A stretch of 64,000 nt of DNA from Pseudoramibacter fermentans (GCA_009493725.1 VOGB01000004.1:744001-808000), one strand, 5' to 3'. Positions 8,900 to 18,007 are shown, counted from the first letter of the stretch. A program made the numbers and translations. Notes: generated by a model not told the origin, from the letters alone.

Positions 8900-9913
8900 T
8901 TAGTTTAATTCTGCGAAGTATTTGATGGTTCTGACCATCTGGCTGGTGTATGAATTTTCGTTGTCATACCAAGAAACAACCTGAACTTCAGTTGTGCCAT
9001 TTTCGAGTGGCAGAACCATCGTCTGAGTTGCATCGAATAATGAACCATAGCGCATGCCAACAATATCAGAAGAAACAATTTCATCTGTATTGTAGCCAAA
9101 TGATTCTGTTGAAGCAGCCTTCATTGCTTCATTAACCTGATCGACAGTGACTTTGCCATCAACGACAGCGGTCAAAATCGTGGTTGATCCGTCTGGAGTC
9201 GGGACACGCTGTGCAGCGCCGATTAATTTGCCGTTTAATTCCGGAATAACCAGGCCGATTGCCTTAGCAGCACCAGAAGAAGTCGGAACAATATTTGCAG
9301 CTGCTGCGCGAGATCTTCTTAAATTGCCTTTTTTCTGCGGTCCGTCCAGAGTCATCTGATCGCCAGTATATGCGTGGATTGTGCACATGATCCCTGACTG
9401 AATTGGAGCCAGATCATTCAGAGCTTTAGCCATCGGTGCCAAGCAGTTAGTGGTGCAGGACGCAGCAGAAATAATCTTGTCATCTGATGTTAAAGTTTCG
9501 TGGTTGACATTGTAAACAATTGTCGGCAGATCGTTGCCTGCAGGAGCAGAAATGACAACTTTCTTAGCACCAGCTTTTAAGTGAGCACTTGCTTTTTCTT
9601 TTGAAGTGAAGAAACCAGTACATTCCAAAACAACATCAACATCTAAATCGCCCCAAGGTAATTCTGACGGATCCGGCTTAGAATAAATTTCGATTTCAGT
9701 ACCGTTCACGACGATAGAATGTTCTTTTGCTTCAACACTGTCAGCATATTTATATGTGCCGTGTGCTGTGTCATATTTCAGCAGATATGCTAACATTTTC
9801 GGGCTGGTTAAGTCGTTGATTGCAACAACTTCATAGCCTTCAGCATCAAACATCTGTCTGAAAGCAAGACGTCCAATTCTACCAAAACCATTAATCGCAA
9901 CTTTTACAGACAT
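8900..9913 (-). CDS. gap: Glyceraldehyde-3-phosphate dehydrogenase, type I
   Basis: Oxidises and phosphorylates glyceraldehyde 3-phosphate with NAD. The 337-residue product begins with the Rossmann motif INGFGRIGR. It contains the active-site SAASCTTNCLAPM with the catalytic Cys, the His of the HAYTGDQ segment, and the C-terminal WYDNENSYTSQMV. It is the first enzyme gene after cggR, with a 25-bp gap, and is probably the most highly expressed member of the operon. Confidence 0.98.
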   Translation of the reverse strand: MSVKVAINGFGRIGRLAFRQMFDAEGYEVVAINDLTSPKMLAYLLKYDTAHGTYKYADSVEAKEHSIVVNGTEIEIYSKPDPSELPWGDLDVDVVLECTGFFTSKEKASAHLKAGAKKVVISAPAGNDLPTIVYNVNHETLTSDDKIISAASCTTNCLAPMAKALNDLAPIQSGIMCTIHAYTGDQMTLDGPQKKGNLRRSRAAAANIVPTSSGAAKAIGLVIPELNGKLIGAAQRVPTPDGSTTILTAVVDGKVTVDQVNEAMKAASTESFGYNTDEIVSSDIVGMRYGSLFDATQTMVLPLENGTTEVQVVSWYDNENSYTSQMVRTIKYFAELN

Positions 9914-9938
9914 AATTGCCTCCTTAAAAATAATATAC

Positions 9939-10988
9939 TCATTTATTTAAATGACGGACGATTTCCTTTGCTGCGGATTCATCCGTAATTAACGTAACCC
10001 CCGGCTGAAGTCTGCAGACGCCGATAATCGCATCAGCCTTGTCTACACCCCCTGCAATTGCAATTTTTTCCGGGATCTTTCGGTAATCTTCAATGTCTAC
10101 ACCAATTGTGCTGGACGGTTTTAAAATATGACCTTGATAATCAAAATAATATCCAAACGCCTCCCCAACTGCACCCGCTTCTGTCAAAGCCTGTCTTTCA
10201 TCTTTTGAAACATTACGCCACTGAGAAAGAACATCGGCACGACCGACACCAAAAACGAAGACATCAATATGTTCCATTTTATCGAAAACCCGTTTGATTT
10301 CTGGATAATCTTTAAGTGCATCGAGTAGATGAATGTCGATATTATCTGGCAAATGAAGTAATTCATATTTAGCATGAAGCTTCAAGGCCATTTCTGCTAC
10401 GACATTGTTGGCTTGAGTCGCATGGCTTTTTCCAATTCCGCCACGCGCAGGAATAACATAAACGTCCGGGTATAACGCTTCTTTCATTTGTTCCGCGACA
10501 GCTGCCGTACTTGCGCCTCCTGTCAATGCAAGCACATCTTTGTATTTAAGCACTGTCATAATAAAATCAGCAGCCGATTTCCCCATAAAATTAATCACTT
10601 GATAGTTTTTATCTACATTTCCAGGACAAACAATTGCTTTATTTAAATTGAGTTTGTCTCGTAATGTATTTTCCAACTGTTCAAGTCCATTGTAGGTATA
10701 CAGCATTGATTTTAAATCTTCAATGATACTGTCACCCAATTCTGTCAAAATTACACCTTGTCGTTCAACATCAATCAATTTTTGATCCTGAAGAAACTCT
10801 ATTTCATTACGAATTTGTCTTTCACTCATATCAAGCGTAAAAGCTAAATTTCGTCTACCAATAGGCTCTTCGCTTTTAATGGTAGATAAAATATCATACC
10901 TTAGTTCAATTAAAGCACTGATTTCTGGAACAACAAGCCGCTGAAGGTCAACTAATTTTCTGCTGATTTCCAAATGATTATCGGCCAT
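9939..10988 (-). CDS. cggR: Central glycolytic genes regulator CggR
   Basis: A SorC/DeoR-type repressor whose C-terminal domain binds fructose 1,6-bisphosphate in the known family member from Bacillus subtilis. The 349-residue protein has an N-terminal winged-helix region (residues 30-75, with IGRRNLAFTLDMSERQIRN shortened here) and a long sugar-phosphate-binding domain with the LTGGASTAAVAE and RGGIGKS motifs. It heads the gap-pgk-tpiA operon, the same arrangement as in Bacillus, and is probably autoregulated. Its promoter lies 78-106 bp upstream. Confidence 0.95.
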   Translation of the reverse strand: MADNHLEISRKLVDLQRLVVPEISALIELRYDILSTIKSEEPIGRRNLAFTLDMSERQIRNEIEFLQDQKLIDVERQGVILTELGDSIIEDLKSMLYTYNGLEQLENTLRDKLNLNKAIVCPGNVDKNYQVINFMGKSAADFIMTVLKYKDVLALTGGASTAAVAEQMKEALYPDVYVIPARGGIGKSHATQANNVVAEMALKLHAKYELLHLPDNIDIHLLDALKDYPEIKRVFDKMEHIDVFVFGVGRADVLSQWRNVSKDERQALTEAGAVGEAFGYYFDYQGHILKPSSTIGVDIEDYRKIPEKIAIAGGVDKADAIIGVCRLQPGVTLITDESAAKEIVRHLNK

Positions 10989-11065
10989 CTTTATTCTCCC
11001 GTGTTTTTTATGTCGATCATCTTTATATTGAAGATGGTTAATTCCGTTCCCACCTTACGAATCTT

Positions 11066-11094
11066 ATTATAAGCTAATTTCAAGCTGAAATCAA
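11066..11094 (-). promoter_or_regulatory. cggR promoter
   Basis: Minus-strand -35 TTGATT (11089-11094), 17-bp spacer, -10 TATAAT (11066-11071). This is a strong sigma-A-type match reading into cggR. Confidence 0.75.
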
Positions 11095-11214
11095 GAAGAT
11101 TCTCGCTGTTTCTATGATTTTTTTGATATATTAAGAAACTTTTTGCTGATTTTTGATCTATTTTTAACTTTTTTGTTTTTTCACATTTTATTTTGTTTCA
11201 ATTTTAAAATGTGT

Positions 11215-11235
11215 ATGGGACAATTTTGTTCCCAT
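11215..11235. promoter_or_regulatory. Inverted repeat, candidate operator
   Basis: Arms ATGGGA and TCCCAT are separated by nine bases, with an inner GGGAC...TGTTCCC pattern. The GGGAC half-site resembles the half-site known for CggR. It is centred about 75 bp upstream of the expected start of the ACT-gene transcript and far upstream of the cggR promoter. Assignment to CggR is inference only. Confidence 0.35.
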
Positions 11236-11266
11236 TTATTCTTTCTGTGTTCATTTTATTCTGTAC

Positions 11267-11295
11267 TTGTATTCCACACTGCTATTTAATATAAT
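11267..11295 (+). promoter_or_regulatory. Promoter of the ACT/UPF0210 pair
   Basis: -35 TTGTAT (11267-11272), 17-bp spacer, -10 TATAAT (11290-11295), about 30 bp before the ACT-domain gene, which itself has GAAGGAG before its ATG. Confidence 0.75.
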
Positions 11296-11326
11296 GTCTT
11301 TATTATTAATCTGAAGGAGTTTATAC

Positions 11327-11596
11327 ATGAGAGCTGTAATAACCGTAATCGGTAAGGACAAAATTGGCATCATTTACCGAGTTTCTGAAATTTTATCGAA
11401 ATATAAAATCAATATTGAAGACATCAGCCAAACAATTCTGCAAGACGTCTTTACAATGGTGATGTTGGTCGATCTTTCTGTATCAACATGTAAATTTACT
11501 GATTTGAAAAACAAATTAGAAGATTTAGGGAAAGAAATCGGCATGACCATTCGAATCCAGAACGAAGATATTTTCAACGCAATGCACACCATTTAA
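11327..11596 (+). CDS. ACT domain-containing protein (UPF0237 family)
   Basis: An 89-residue protein consisting almost only of one ACT fold, starting MRAVITVIGKDKIGIIYRVSEIL, a small-molecule-binding module typical of allosteric regulators. In this family it is found as a stand-alone protein encoded just upstream of a UPF0210 (PFL-like) gene, and the same order is seen here with a 12-bp gap. The ligand is unknown; amino-acid sensing is a guess from other ACT domains. AAGGAG precedes the ATG. Confidence 0.9.
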   Translation: MRAVITVIGKDKIGIIYRVSEILSKYKINIEDISQTILQDVFTMVMLVDLSVSTCKFTDLKNKLEDLGKEIGMTIRIQNEDIFNAMHTI

Positions 11597-11608
11597 AGAG
11601 GAGACTTC

Positions 11609-12967
11609 ATGGCTTTATATAAAGATATTATTGAAACCGTTCGTATGATCGAAAAGGAAAATCTCGATATTCGAACGACCACAATGGGGATTTCTTTATT
11701 AGACTGCATCGACAGTGATCAGCATAAATGCCAAACAAAAATTTATGATAAGATCACCCATTCCGCAGAGCACTTGGTTGAAGAAGCGGATAGAATGGCA
11801 GCTGAAACGGGCGTGCCTATCGTTAATAAACGTATTTCCGTGACACCGATTGCCTTAATCGCTGGTTCAACAGACGCCTCTGATTACGCCCCTTTTGCCA
11901 AAACACTGGACCAGGCAGCAAATGAAGTCGGCGTCAACTATATCGGAGGATTTTCTGCTTTAGTTCCAAAGGGAGCAACACCGGGAGATCAAATTTTAAT
12001 TCAGTCTATTCCTGAAGCTTTAGCTGCGACAGAACACGTTTGTGCGTCAGTTAACCTTGGTTCTACAAAATCTGGGATCAACATGGACTGTGTCAGACAA
12101 ATGGGACACATTGTCAAAAAATGTGCTGAGCTCACAAAAGACAATGACTCGATCGGTGCTTCAAAGCTCGTCGTCTTCTGCAATGCTGTCGAAGATAATC
12201 CATTTATGGCAGGCGCCTTTCACGGAGTCGGCCAGCCTGACAAAGTATTACATGTCGGCGTCAGCGGTCCTGGCGTTGTAAAAGTAGCGCTTGAAAAAAA
12301 TCAAAATGCCACAATGGACGAGCTTGCTGAAATCATTAAGAAAACCGCATTTAAAATTACTCGCGCTGGACAGTTAGTCGGCACAACGGTCGCCGATCGT
12401 CTCGGCATCCCCTTCGGCATTCTTGATTTATCTCTCGCCCCAACTCCGGCCATCGGTGATTCTGTAGCAAGAATCATTGAAGAAATGGGGATTGAACATT
12501 GCGGCGGTCCGGGAACAACTGCTGCTCTGGCGATGCTCAACGATGCGGTTAAAAAAGGCGGTATCATGGCATCTACTTCTGTCGGTGGCCTTTCCGGTGC
12601 TTTCATCCCTGTCTCAGAAGATGAAGGCATGATCGATGCAGCGCGCAATGGTCACATTACAATTGAAAAACTAGAAGCGATGACTTGTGTCTGCTCCGTA
12701 GGGCTCGATATGATCGCCATTCCAGGTGATACACCTGACGATACCATTTCGGCTATTATTGCCGATGAAGCAGCCATTGGTATGGTGAACAATAAAACAA
12801 CTGCTTGCAGATTGATTCCAGCCATTGGCAAAACAGTTGGCGATGAAGTGACATACGGCGGTCTGTTTGGTTCGGCCCCTATTATGCCGGTCAATCTATC
12901 TGATGCCTCGGTCTTTGTCAACAGAGGCGGAAAAATTCCAGCTCCTATTCACTCATTTAAAAATTAA
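11609..12967 (+). CDS. UPF0210 / PFL family protein (DUF711)
   Basis: A 452-residue protein of the DUF711 family, often annotated as PFL family because of a distant relation to the glycyl-radical-enzyme fold. I see no C-terminal glycyl-radical motif, so radical chemistry should not be assumed. Conserved-looking segments include NIRTTTMGISL (residues 20-30), GGFSALVPKGATPGD and the Gly-rich GGPGTTAALAMLNDAVKKGG. RBS AGAGGAG. Co-transcribed with the ACT protein and closed by a terminator. A role for the pair has not been established to my knowledge. Confidence 0.9.
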   Translation: MALYKDIIETVRMIEKENLDIRTTTMGISLLDCIDSDQHKCQTKIYDKITHSAEHLVEEADRMAAETGVPIVNKRISVTPIALIAGSTDASDYAPFAKTLDQAANEVGVNYIGGFSALVPKGATPGDQILIQSIPEALAATEHVCASVNLGSTKSGINMDCVRQMGHIVKKCAELTKDNDSIGASKLVVFCNAVEDNPFMAGAFHGVGQPDKVLHVGVSGPGVVKVALEKNQNATMDELAEIIKKTAFKITRAGQLVGTTVADRLGIPFGILDLSLAPTPAIGDSVARIIEEMGIEHCGGPGTTAALAMLNDAVKKGGIMASTSVGGLSGAFIPVSEDEGMIDAARNGHITIEKLEAMTCVCSVGLDMIAIPGDTPDDTISAIIADEAAIGMVNNKTTACRLIPAIGKTVGDEVTYGGLFGSAPIMPVNLSDASVFVNRGGKIPAPIHSFKN

Positions 12968-12981
12968 TTTAATTCGGATAT

Positions 12982-13006
12982 AAAAGCACCATTCGGTGCT
13001 TTTATT
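12982..13006 (+). terminator. Terminator after the UPF0210 gene
   Basis: AAAAGCACC, loop ATTC, GGTGCTTTT gives a perfect 9-bp stem with a T-rich 3' side. Confidence 0.85.
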
Positions 13007-13039
13007 CATTCATACGCAAATACCTATTTAGGAGGAACT

Positions 13040-13876
13040 ATGGACAATACACATCTTGAAAAGAACACGTCTTATATTGCCTCACAGGATTTATTAGACG
13101 CTGTCAATATTGCAGTCACGCTGCAAAAACCACTGCTCGTCAAGGGAGAACCGGGTACAGGAAAAACAATGCTCGCCCACGCCGTTGCTGAAACGATGAA
13201 CAAACCACTCTTTATCTGGAACATTAAATCGACAACGAAGGCCCAGGACGGTCTCTATACCTACGATGTGGTTCAGCGCCTGTACGACAGTCAATTTGGT
13301 GAAAACGTCGATGATATCAGCCAATACATCCATTACGGAAAAATGGGTGAAGCCTTTATGGCCGATGAACAAGTTATTTTATTAATCGACGAAATCGACA
13401 AAGCGGATCTGGAATTTCCTAACGATTTGCTTTGGGAAATGGATCAAATGGAATTCTACGTTAAAGAAACGCATCAGACCATTCGCGCAAAACAACGTCC
13501 AATTGTCATCATCACTTCAAATGCAGAAAAAGAACTCCCAGATGCCTTTTTGCGTCGGTGCATTTTTCATTACATTGAATTTCCTGATCCTGAACAGATG
13601 GAAAAAATCATTCACGCACATTTTGACCGAATCGATGATGAGCTTGTTAAGCAGGCCATGGACACTTTTTATCGCATTCGCGACGTAAAAAACATCTCTA
13701 AACGGCCAAGCACCTCAGAATTAATCGACTGGCTTCGCGCACTGATTGCAGGCGGCGTTGATCCAGCTACAATTCGCAAAAATCTGCCCTACAGTGGTGT
13801 CATCTTGAAAAAAGATCAGGACATCGACTTAGTCGAAAAAGAATTCCATCCCAACATCCGCCGTCATGTTCGTTGA
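13040..13876 (+). CDS. MoxR-family AAA+ ATPase
   Basis: A 278-residue AAA+ protein with Walker A GEPGTGKTMLA near residue 36, Walker B ILLIDEIDKAD near 116, and sensor 1 ITSNAEKELPDAFLRRC. MoxR ATPases act as chaperones that insert metal cofactors or mature enzyme complexes, almost always with a partner carrying a von Willebrand A domain. That partner is the next gene, which overlaps by 11 bp. GGAGGA precedes the ATG. No obvious client enzyme is encoded next to the pair. Confidence 0.93.
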   Translation: MDNTHLEKNTSYIASQDLLDAVNIAVTLQKPLLVKGEPGTGKTMLAHAVAETMNKPLFIWNIKSTTKAQDGLYTYDVVQRLYDSQFGENVDDISQYIHYGKMGEAFMADEQVILLIDEIDKADLEFPNDLLWEMDQMEFYVKETHQTIRAKQRPIVIITSNAEKELPDAFLRRCIFHYIEFPDPEQMEKIIHAHFDRIDDELVKQAMDTFYRIRDVKNISKRPSTSELIDWLRALIAGGVDPATIRKNLPYSGVILKKDQDIDLVEKEFHPNIRRHVR

Positions 13877-14966
13877 TTTCTTTTATTTTCTCCGTGATCA
13901 CGGCCTCAAGGTTTCAATCGGCGAATGGCTGCTTCTGCTGGAAGGCATGCAAAAAGGACTGCACCACAATACCCTCCACGGCTTTTATATTTTATGCCGT
14001 GCGATCGTCGTCCGAAACGAAACGGAATACGATCTTTTCGATGTTGCTTTTGAAGAATATTTTCACGATCTGCCTCCCCAATCTGAGCTGCCTAAGCCTC
14101 TGCAACATATCACTCAGCAAAGTATTCAAGAACTCGAAGTAGAATCACAGCATGACGCCGACGCCATTGCATCGGAACACACAAGCGGAGACGAAAATGC
14201 AGCGGCAACTGGAATGGAAATGCCAGGTTCCGGATCCAGCGGCGGGAAAACCGCCATTCGTGGAAGGCGCAAATTTAGAGATTTTCGCAAGGATAATCAC
14301 CTTGATACCAGACAATTTCAAATGGCTTTTCGGCTTTTGCGCAATTTGTCAAACCAAAATGATACCTCTGAATTGGAGTTTGACATCGATCAAACCATTC
14401 AGAAAACCTGCGATATGGGCGGGATGCTCCATGTCGTCTACCGAAAACCCCGCCGCAACAACATCCGCGTTTTGCTCTTTATTGACAGCGGCGGATCGAT
14501 GAGCGGTTACGCGCGGCTCTGTTCTGAGCTTTTTCAGGCAGCAACAGCATCCCGACATCTAAAAGAACTAAGAACTTTTTATTTCCACAACTGTATTTAC
14601 TCTGCAATTGACAAAGAACCGACATTATCCATGAAAAAAGGCGTATCCCTTGATCAACTGATCGCAGAGTGCAATGATAAATACCGTGTCATTATCGTCG
14701 GTGATGCTGAAATGCATCCCTACGAGCTTTCCGGAAGTGAATACGACTGGGTGGCCGACAAAGGCGGAGAACCGGGAATCGAATGTCTAAAAAAGATTAA
14801 GCGTCATTTTCCGCACACCATCTGGCTGAATCCAACGCCGATGCCGACGATTCACGATGCCTGGACGGACACACATTTTGAAATAGCCGATATCATCGAT
14901 ATGTACGACTTAACCCTTCAAGGTCTTGAAGAAGGTTTTAAATTTTTACTCAGCGGCAAAAAATAA
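13866..14966 (+). CDS. VWA domain-containing CoxE-like protein
   Basis: A 366-residue partner of the MoxR ATPase. The C-terminal VWA domain begins at LLFIDSGGSMSG (about residue 200), a MIDAS-like metal site in which the usual DxSxS reads DSGGS. This DxGGSM form is, as I recall, common in the COG3825 branch, so it need not mean loss of function. The middle region (90-150) is low complexity, with Gly/Ser and acidic stretches, and probably disordered. The 11-bp overlap suggests coupled synthesis. CoxE-type pairs mature metalloenzymes; the client here is unknown. Confidence 0.88.
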   Translation: MFVDFFYFLRDHGLKVSIGEWLLLLEGMQKGLHHNTLHGFYILCRAIVVRNETEYDLFDVAFEEYFHDLPPQSELPKPLQHITQQSIQELEVESQHDADAIASEHTSGDENAAATGMEMPGSGSSGGKTAIRGRRKFRDFRKDNHLDTRQFQMAFRLLRNLSNQNDTSELEFDIDQTIQKTCDMGGMLHVVYRKPRRNNIRVLLFIDSGGSMSGYARLCSELFQAATASRHLKELRTFYFHNCIYSAIDKEPTLSMKKGVSLDQLIAECNDKYRVIIVGDAEMHPYELSGSEYDWVADKGGEPGIECLKKIKRHFPHTIWLNPTPMPTIHDAWTDTHFEIADIIDMYDLTLQGLEEGFKFLLSGKK

Positions 14967-14973
14967 TAATCTC

Positions 14974-16167
14974 TCATGCTACATTCCGGGATGGCAGACA
15001 CACAACAGCCTCTGCTTTCGTGTGAATCTCGCCATCCTGACGAGCCGCCTGCATTTGTATTTTTACAAGATATTCTTTTCCTTCCTTGTATTTTTCAGTC
15101 ACAACACCACTTTGAATTGAAAGATCCCCATAATATAAGATTTTACGGCATTGGCAGTCTAAAATCTTTAGTACGCCGTCATCTCCCATCCAATCGCTTA
15201 CAGCTTTCGCGATCAGCGCCTGGCTATGTATCCCATACGCGATTGCGCGTTTGGAACCTTGCTTTTGTGCAATGATGTCGCTGGCGTGGCGGTCAATGGG
15301 ATCTCTGTACGCGCCTGTTTCGGGATCGATGAGGCCATGCGCGCGCCATTTTCTCAGTGATCCCCATTTCGTCGCAAAGGCGTTCGCAGCACCAATTGCT
15401 GCCATGAGTGATCGGCCATCCGCTTCATCGTACGGGCCCACCCATTCCTCGGGCAGAGAATCTCCGATCTCGACCTCTTCCCAATAACGCGGTGCATTTC
15501 CCCGTCTGAATTGGCCGTCAAATTGATTGTCTAAATTGGTGTATAGCTTTTCTAATGTTGCTTCTGAATAACGCGGCCGCGATTCCGCTGGTTTTTGTAT
15601 CGTTTGGATTTTCGATTGTCTCAGAGTTTCTAAAGATGGACATTTGATGATCGTTCGCGCAGTTATAACAGCTGCGCATTCATTTCTTTTATTAATCAGC
15701 ATAATCGCATGCTGCCGCAGCAGTATTCGGTCTCCGTTTTTATTTTTTGAAAGTTCCTCTACCCCGAGATACTTGTTTTCTGCCCGAAACGTATCATTTG
15801 GACGAATTGGCATCAATCTTTCCCATTTTGTTCCAGCATCAAACACCTTTACTCCCGGCACAGATGGAAATTTTCCTTTTACAAAAGTCGAGGCAATGCA
15901 GCTTTCAATTAATGGTGGCGCGATGATTCCGTTCCAGCGTGTTTTTTTAGCGTAAATCGGATCAGAGTAAAGCGGATTGGAATCGCCCAAGGCCCTCGCA
16001 AATCGCCCAATTGTATCGATTGTTACCGTTTCATTGTAAAGTCCACCCCCTAAGCGATTATGATGATCCTGACAATAAATGCGATAAACCGGTAAAATCC
16101 TTCCTGATTTTTTGTTTTCTTCTTCAATATACGTGTCTATTCTTGACAGCCATTCACGATCATTCAT
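14974..16167 (-). CDS. MaoC-like acyl dehydratase, double hot-dog
   Basis: A 397-residue protein made of two hot-dog-like halves. The N-terminal half carries the FARALGDSNPLYSD segment typical of FAS1-like/MaoC dehydratase N-domains. The C-terminal half (from about 215) carries IAYGIHSQALIAKAVSDW, where MaoC enzymes place their hydratase motif. Family members hydrate or dehydrate CoA- or ACP-bound enoyl chains. No thioesterase, ligase or CoA-transferase gene lies nearby, so the substrate is open. It faces the VWA gene convergently, with seven bases between the stops. The start has GAGG seven bases upstream. Confidence 0.8.
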   Translation of the reverse strand: MNDREWLSRIDTYIEEENKKSGRILPVYRIYCQDHHNRLGGGLYNETVTIDTIGRFARALGDSNPLYSDPIYAKKTRWNGIIAPPLIESCIASTFVKGKFPSVPGVKVFDAGTKWERLMPIRPNDTFRAENKYLGVEELSKNKNGDRILLRQHAIMLINKRNECAAVITARTIIKCPSLETLRQSKIQTIQKPAESRPRYSEATLEKLYTNLDNQFDGQFRRGNAPRYWEEVEIGDSLPEEWVGPYDEADGRSLMAAIGAANAFATKWGSLRKWRAHGLIDPETGAYRDPIDRHASDIIAQKQGSKRAIAYGIHSQALIAKAVSDWMGDDGVLKILDCQCRKILYYGDLSIQSGVVTEKYKEGKEYLVKIQMQAARQDGEIHTKAEAVVCLPSRNVA

Positions 16168-16225
16168 CTATTTTCCTCATTAAATTATTTTTGTGCGCTC
16201 TATTACGCTTCCCATACAAACTTTT

Positions 16226-16269
16226 ATAAAAAATAAAAAGGCGCAACAGCTGAAATGCACTGCTGCGCC
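16226..16269 (-). terminator. Terminator after the HIT gene
   Basis: On the minus strand GGCGCAGCAG and CTGTTGCGCC form a 10-bp stem with a 10-base loop, followed by TTTTTATTTTTT. It ends the prmA-rsmE-mtaB-hit transcript. Confidence 0.85.
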
Positions 16270-16329
16270 ATATGAATCGAAATCTTCTTTTTCTAATGAA
16301 ACTTAACTTAGAAATAATAAACGCCCAAA

Positions 16330-16674
16330 TCAGCCTGGAGGCCATTTCATATCTCGTCCAGCCAAAAAATGGAAATGCAGATGCGGAACCGTCTGTCCGC
16401 CTGCTGGTCCACAATTGTTGACCACACGGAAACCGTCTTCTGCGACTCCCATCTTAATTGCTAAGCGGCTGATTACCGTCTGAATTTTTCCCATAATCGG
16501 GTCTCCAGCTGGGACAGCTAAAATCGAATCGTAATGCTGCTTCGGAATAATGACAAGATGAACCGGTGCCTGAGGATCAATATCCTTGAAAACTAATATA
16601 TCATCGTCCTCATATACCTTATCAGATGGCACTTCTCCATCGATAATTTTGCAAAAAAGACAATCTTCTGCCAC
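16330..16674 (-). CDS. HIT family nucleotide-binding protein (HinT-like)
   Basis: A 114-residue purine nucleoside phosphoramidase-type protein with the histidine triad in PHLHFHFLAG near the C-terminus and the N-terminal CLFCKIIDGEVPS, both diagnostic of the Hint branch. It hydrolyses adenosine 5'-phosphoramidates in characterised members. It starts with GTG, preceded by GGGGGGACGAAA. It is last in the prmA-rsmE-mtaB operon, 16 bp after mtaB, a common Firmicute order. Confidence 0.95.
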   Translation of the reverse strand: MAEDCLFCKIIDGEVPSDKVYEDDDILVFKDIDPQAPVHLVIIPKQHYDSILAVPAGDPIMGKIQTVISRLAIKMGVAEDGFRVVNNCGPAGGQTVPHLHFHFLAGRDMKWPPG

Positions 16675-16690
16675 TTTCGTCCCCCCTTTT

Positions 16691-18007
16691 TTAATTATTG
16701 ATTTCAGTGCCTGTCATATTGGCACTGCCTTGTTGATAGTGTATCACGATTTCTTTAATTTTACCCAAACTATCTGGGACGGCCTTCATTTCTACCGGAA
16801 TATAGTTCGGTGTATGTCCTGTCATTGTTCCATCTTCATGAATCTGTTCAAATAATACCGGCTGGACCCGCTGATCGTTTTCGCGTAAAAAAGCCTCTTC
16901 CTGTTTCTTTGACAATGCTATCAGCCTTTGGCTTCTCTGGTGTTGAATGGACGGGTCAATCTGATCTGGGAAATCGTAAGCTGGCGTTCCCTTGCGACGC
17001 GAATATTTAAAGACGTGAATCTTATAAAAATTGATCATTTGAGCAAATTGGATCGTTCGTTCAAATTCATCTTCTGTCTCTCCAGGAAAGCCTACAATGA
17101 TATCCGTTGTGAGCGCTGGAAGCGTGAAATACTGACGAATGTATTGAACGATTTGAATAAACTGCGCTGTTGTATATTTTCGATTCATGCGTTTTAACGT
17201 CGTATCACATCCGCTTTGCAGCGACAAATGAAATTGCGGACATATCTGAGGAATTTCCGATAATTTTTGCACAAATTCCTTTGTCATCAACAACGGCTCA
17301 ATTGAACCTAATCGAATTCTCTTAACACCTGGGATTTTCGCGACAAATTGAAGCAGCGTGAGCAAATTGATTGAATCGTCAAACTCTTTACCGTATGAGG
17401 CGATGTGAATGCCCGAAAACACAAATTCTTGATAGCCATCCGCTACCAATTTTTCTACTTCCTGGCAGACCGACGCTATTGAACGACTTCGTACCCGACC
17501 CCTTGCATATGGGATAATACAGTAAGAACAGAACTGGTTGCAGCCATCCTGTACTTTAATAAATGCCCGCGTATGGTGCCGCTGCTCTGCAATAGGCATA
17601 TCTTCAAAGGTTTTGCTGTCCCATACATTTTCGACACAAATTTCTCGTTGATGATCTTTTAAAAAGCTCTCGACTTCTTCAACTATTTTATGGCGATGCG
17701 TGGTACCTAAAATAATATCTACCTCATCAATTGCCGCCACTTCATCTGGCGCAACCTGAGCGTAACAGCCAGTGGCAACAATTACTGCATCGGGATTTTT
17801 CCGTCTCGCACGTCTGAGAATTTGTCGGCTCTTCCGGTCTCCCAGATGGGTTACTGTGCAGGTATTTACAACGTAAACATCTGCCGTACTGTCAAAATCA
17901 ACAATCTGATAGCCTGACTTTAGAAAAAGGGCTCCCATCGATTCCGTATCAAAATCATTAACTTTGCACCCGAGGTTATAAAAAGCAACTCTTCCTTTAT
18001 TTTCCAT
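16691..18007 (-). CDS. mtaB: tRNA (t6A37) methylthiotransferase MtaB
   Basis: A radical SAM enzyme that adds a methylthio group to t6A37 in tRNA. The 438-residue protein has the UPF0004 N-domain with three conserved Cys (NLGCKVN, NTCTVT, ATGCYAQ), the radical SAM cluster CNQFCSYCIIPYARG near residue 155, and a C-terminal TRAM-like region with GHTPNYIPV. The NLGCKVN start and the position between rsmE and hit match MtaB (YqeV) rather than MiaB or RimO. Confidence 0.93.
   Translation of the reverse strand: MENKGRVAFYNLGCKVNDFDTESMGALFLKSGYQIVDFDSTADVYVVNTCTVTHLGDRKSRQILRRARRKNPDAVIVATGCYAQVAPDEVAAIDEVDIILGTTHRHKIVEEVESFLKDHQREICVENVWDSKTFEDMPIAEQRHHTRAFIKVQDGCNQFCSYCIIPYARGRVRSRSIASVCQEVEKLVADGYQEFVFSGIHIASYGKEFDDSINLLTLLQFVAKIPGVKRIRLGSIEPLLMTKEFVQKLSEIPQICPQFHLSLQSGCDTTLKRMNRKYTTAQFIQIVQYIRQYFTLPALTTDIIVGFPGETEDEFERTIQFAQMINFYKIHVFKYSRRKGTPAYDFPDQIDPSIQHQRSQRLIALSKKQEEAFLRENDQRVQPVLFEQIHEDGTMTGHTPNYIPVEMKAVPDSLGKIKEIVIHYQQGSANMTGTEINN

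Larger units (their letters stand above)
10989..11326. other. Divergent intergenic region between cggR and the ACT-domain gene
   Basis: An AT-rich 338-bp stretch without a plausible gene. It contains the cggR promoter with a leader hairpin at 11018-11036 (CATCTT/AAGATG arms), a GGTGGGAACGG segment just after the expected cggR transcription start, an ATGGGA-N9-TCCCAT inverted repeat, and the promoter of the ACT/UPF0210 pair. The central 11100-11200 part is homopolymer-rich and shows nothing else recognisable. Confidence 0.7.

Noticed and set aside
16160..16414. Minus-strand 84-residue frame at the end of the HIT gene
   Set aside because: It overlaps the HIT gene out of frame and spans the terminator hairpin; no homology is seen.
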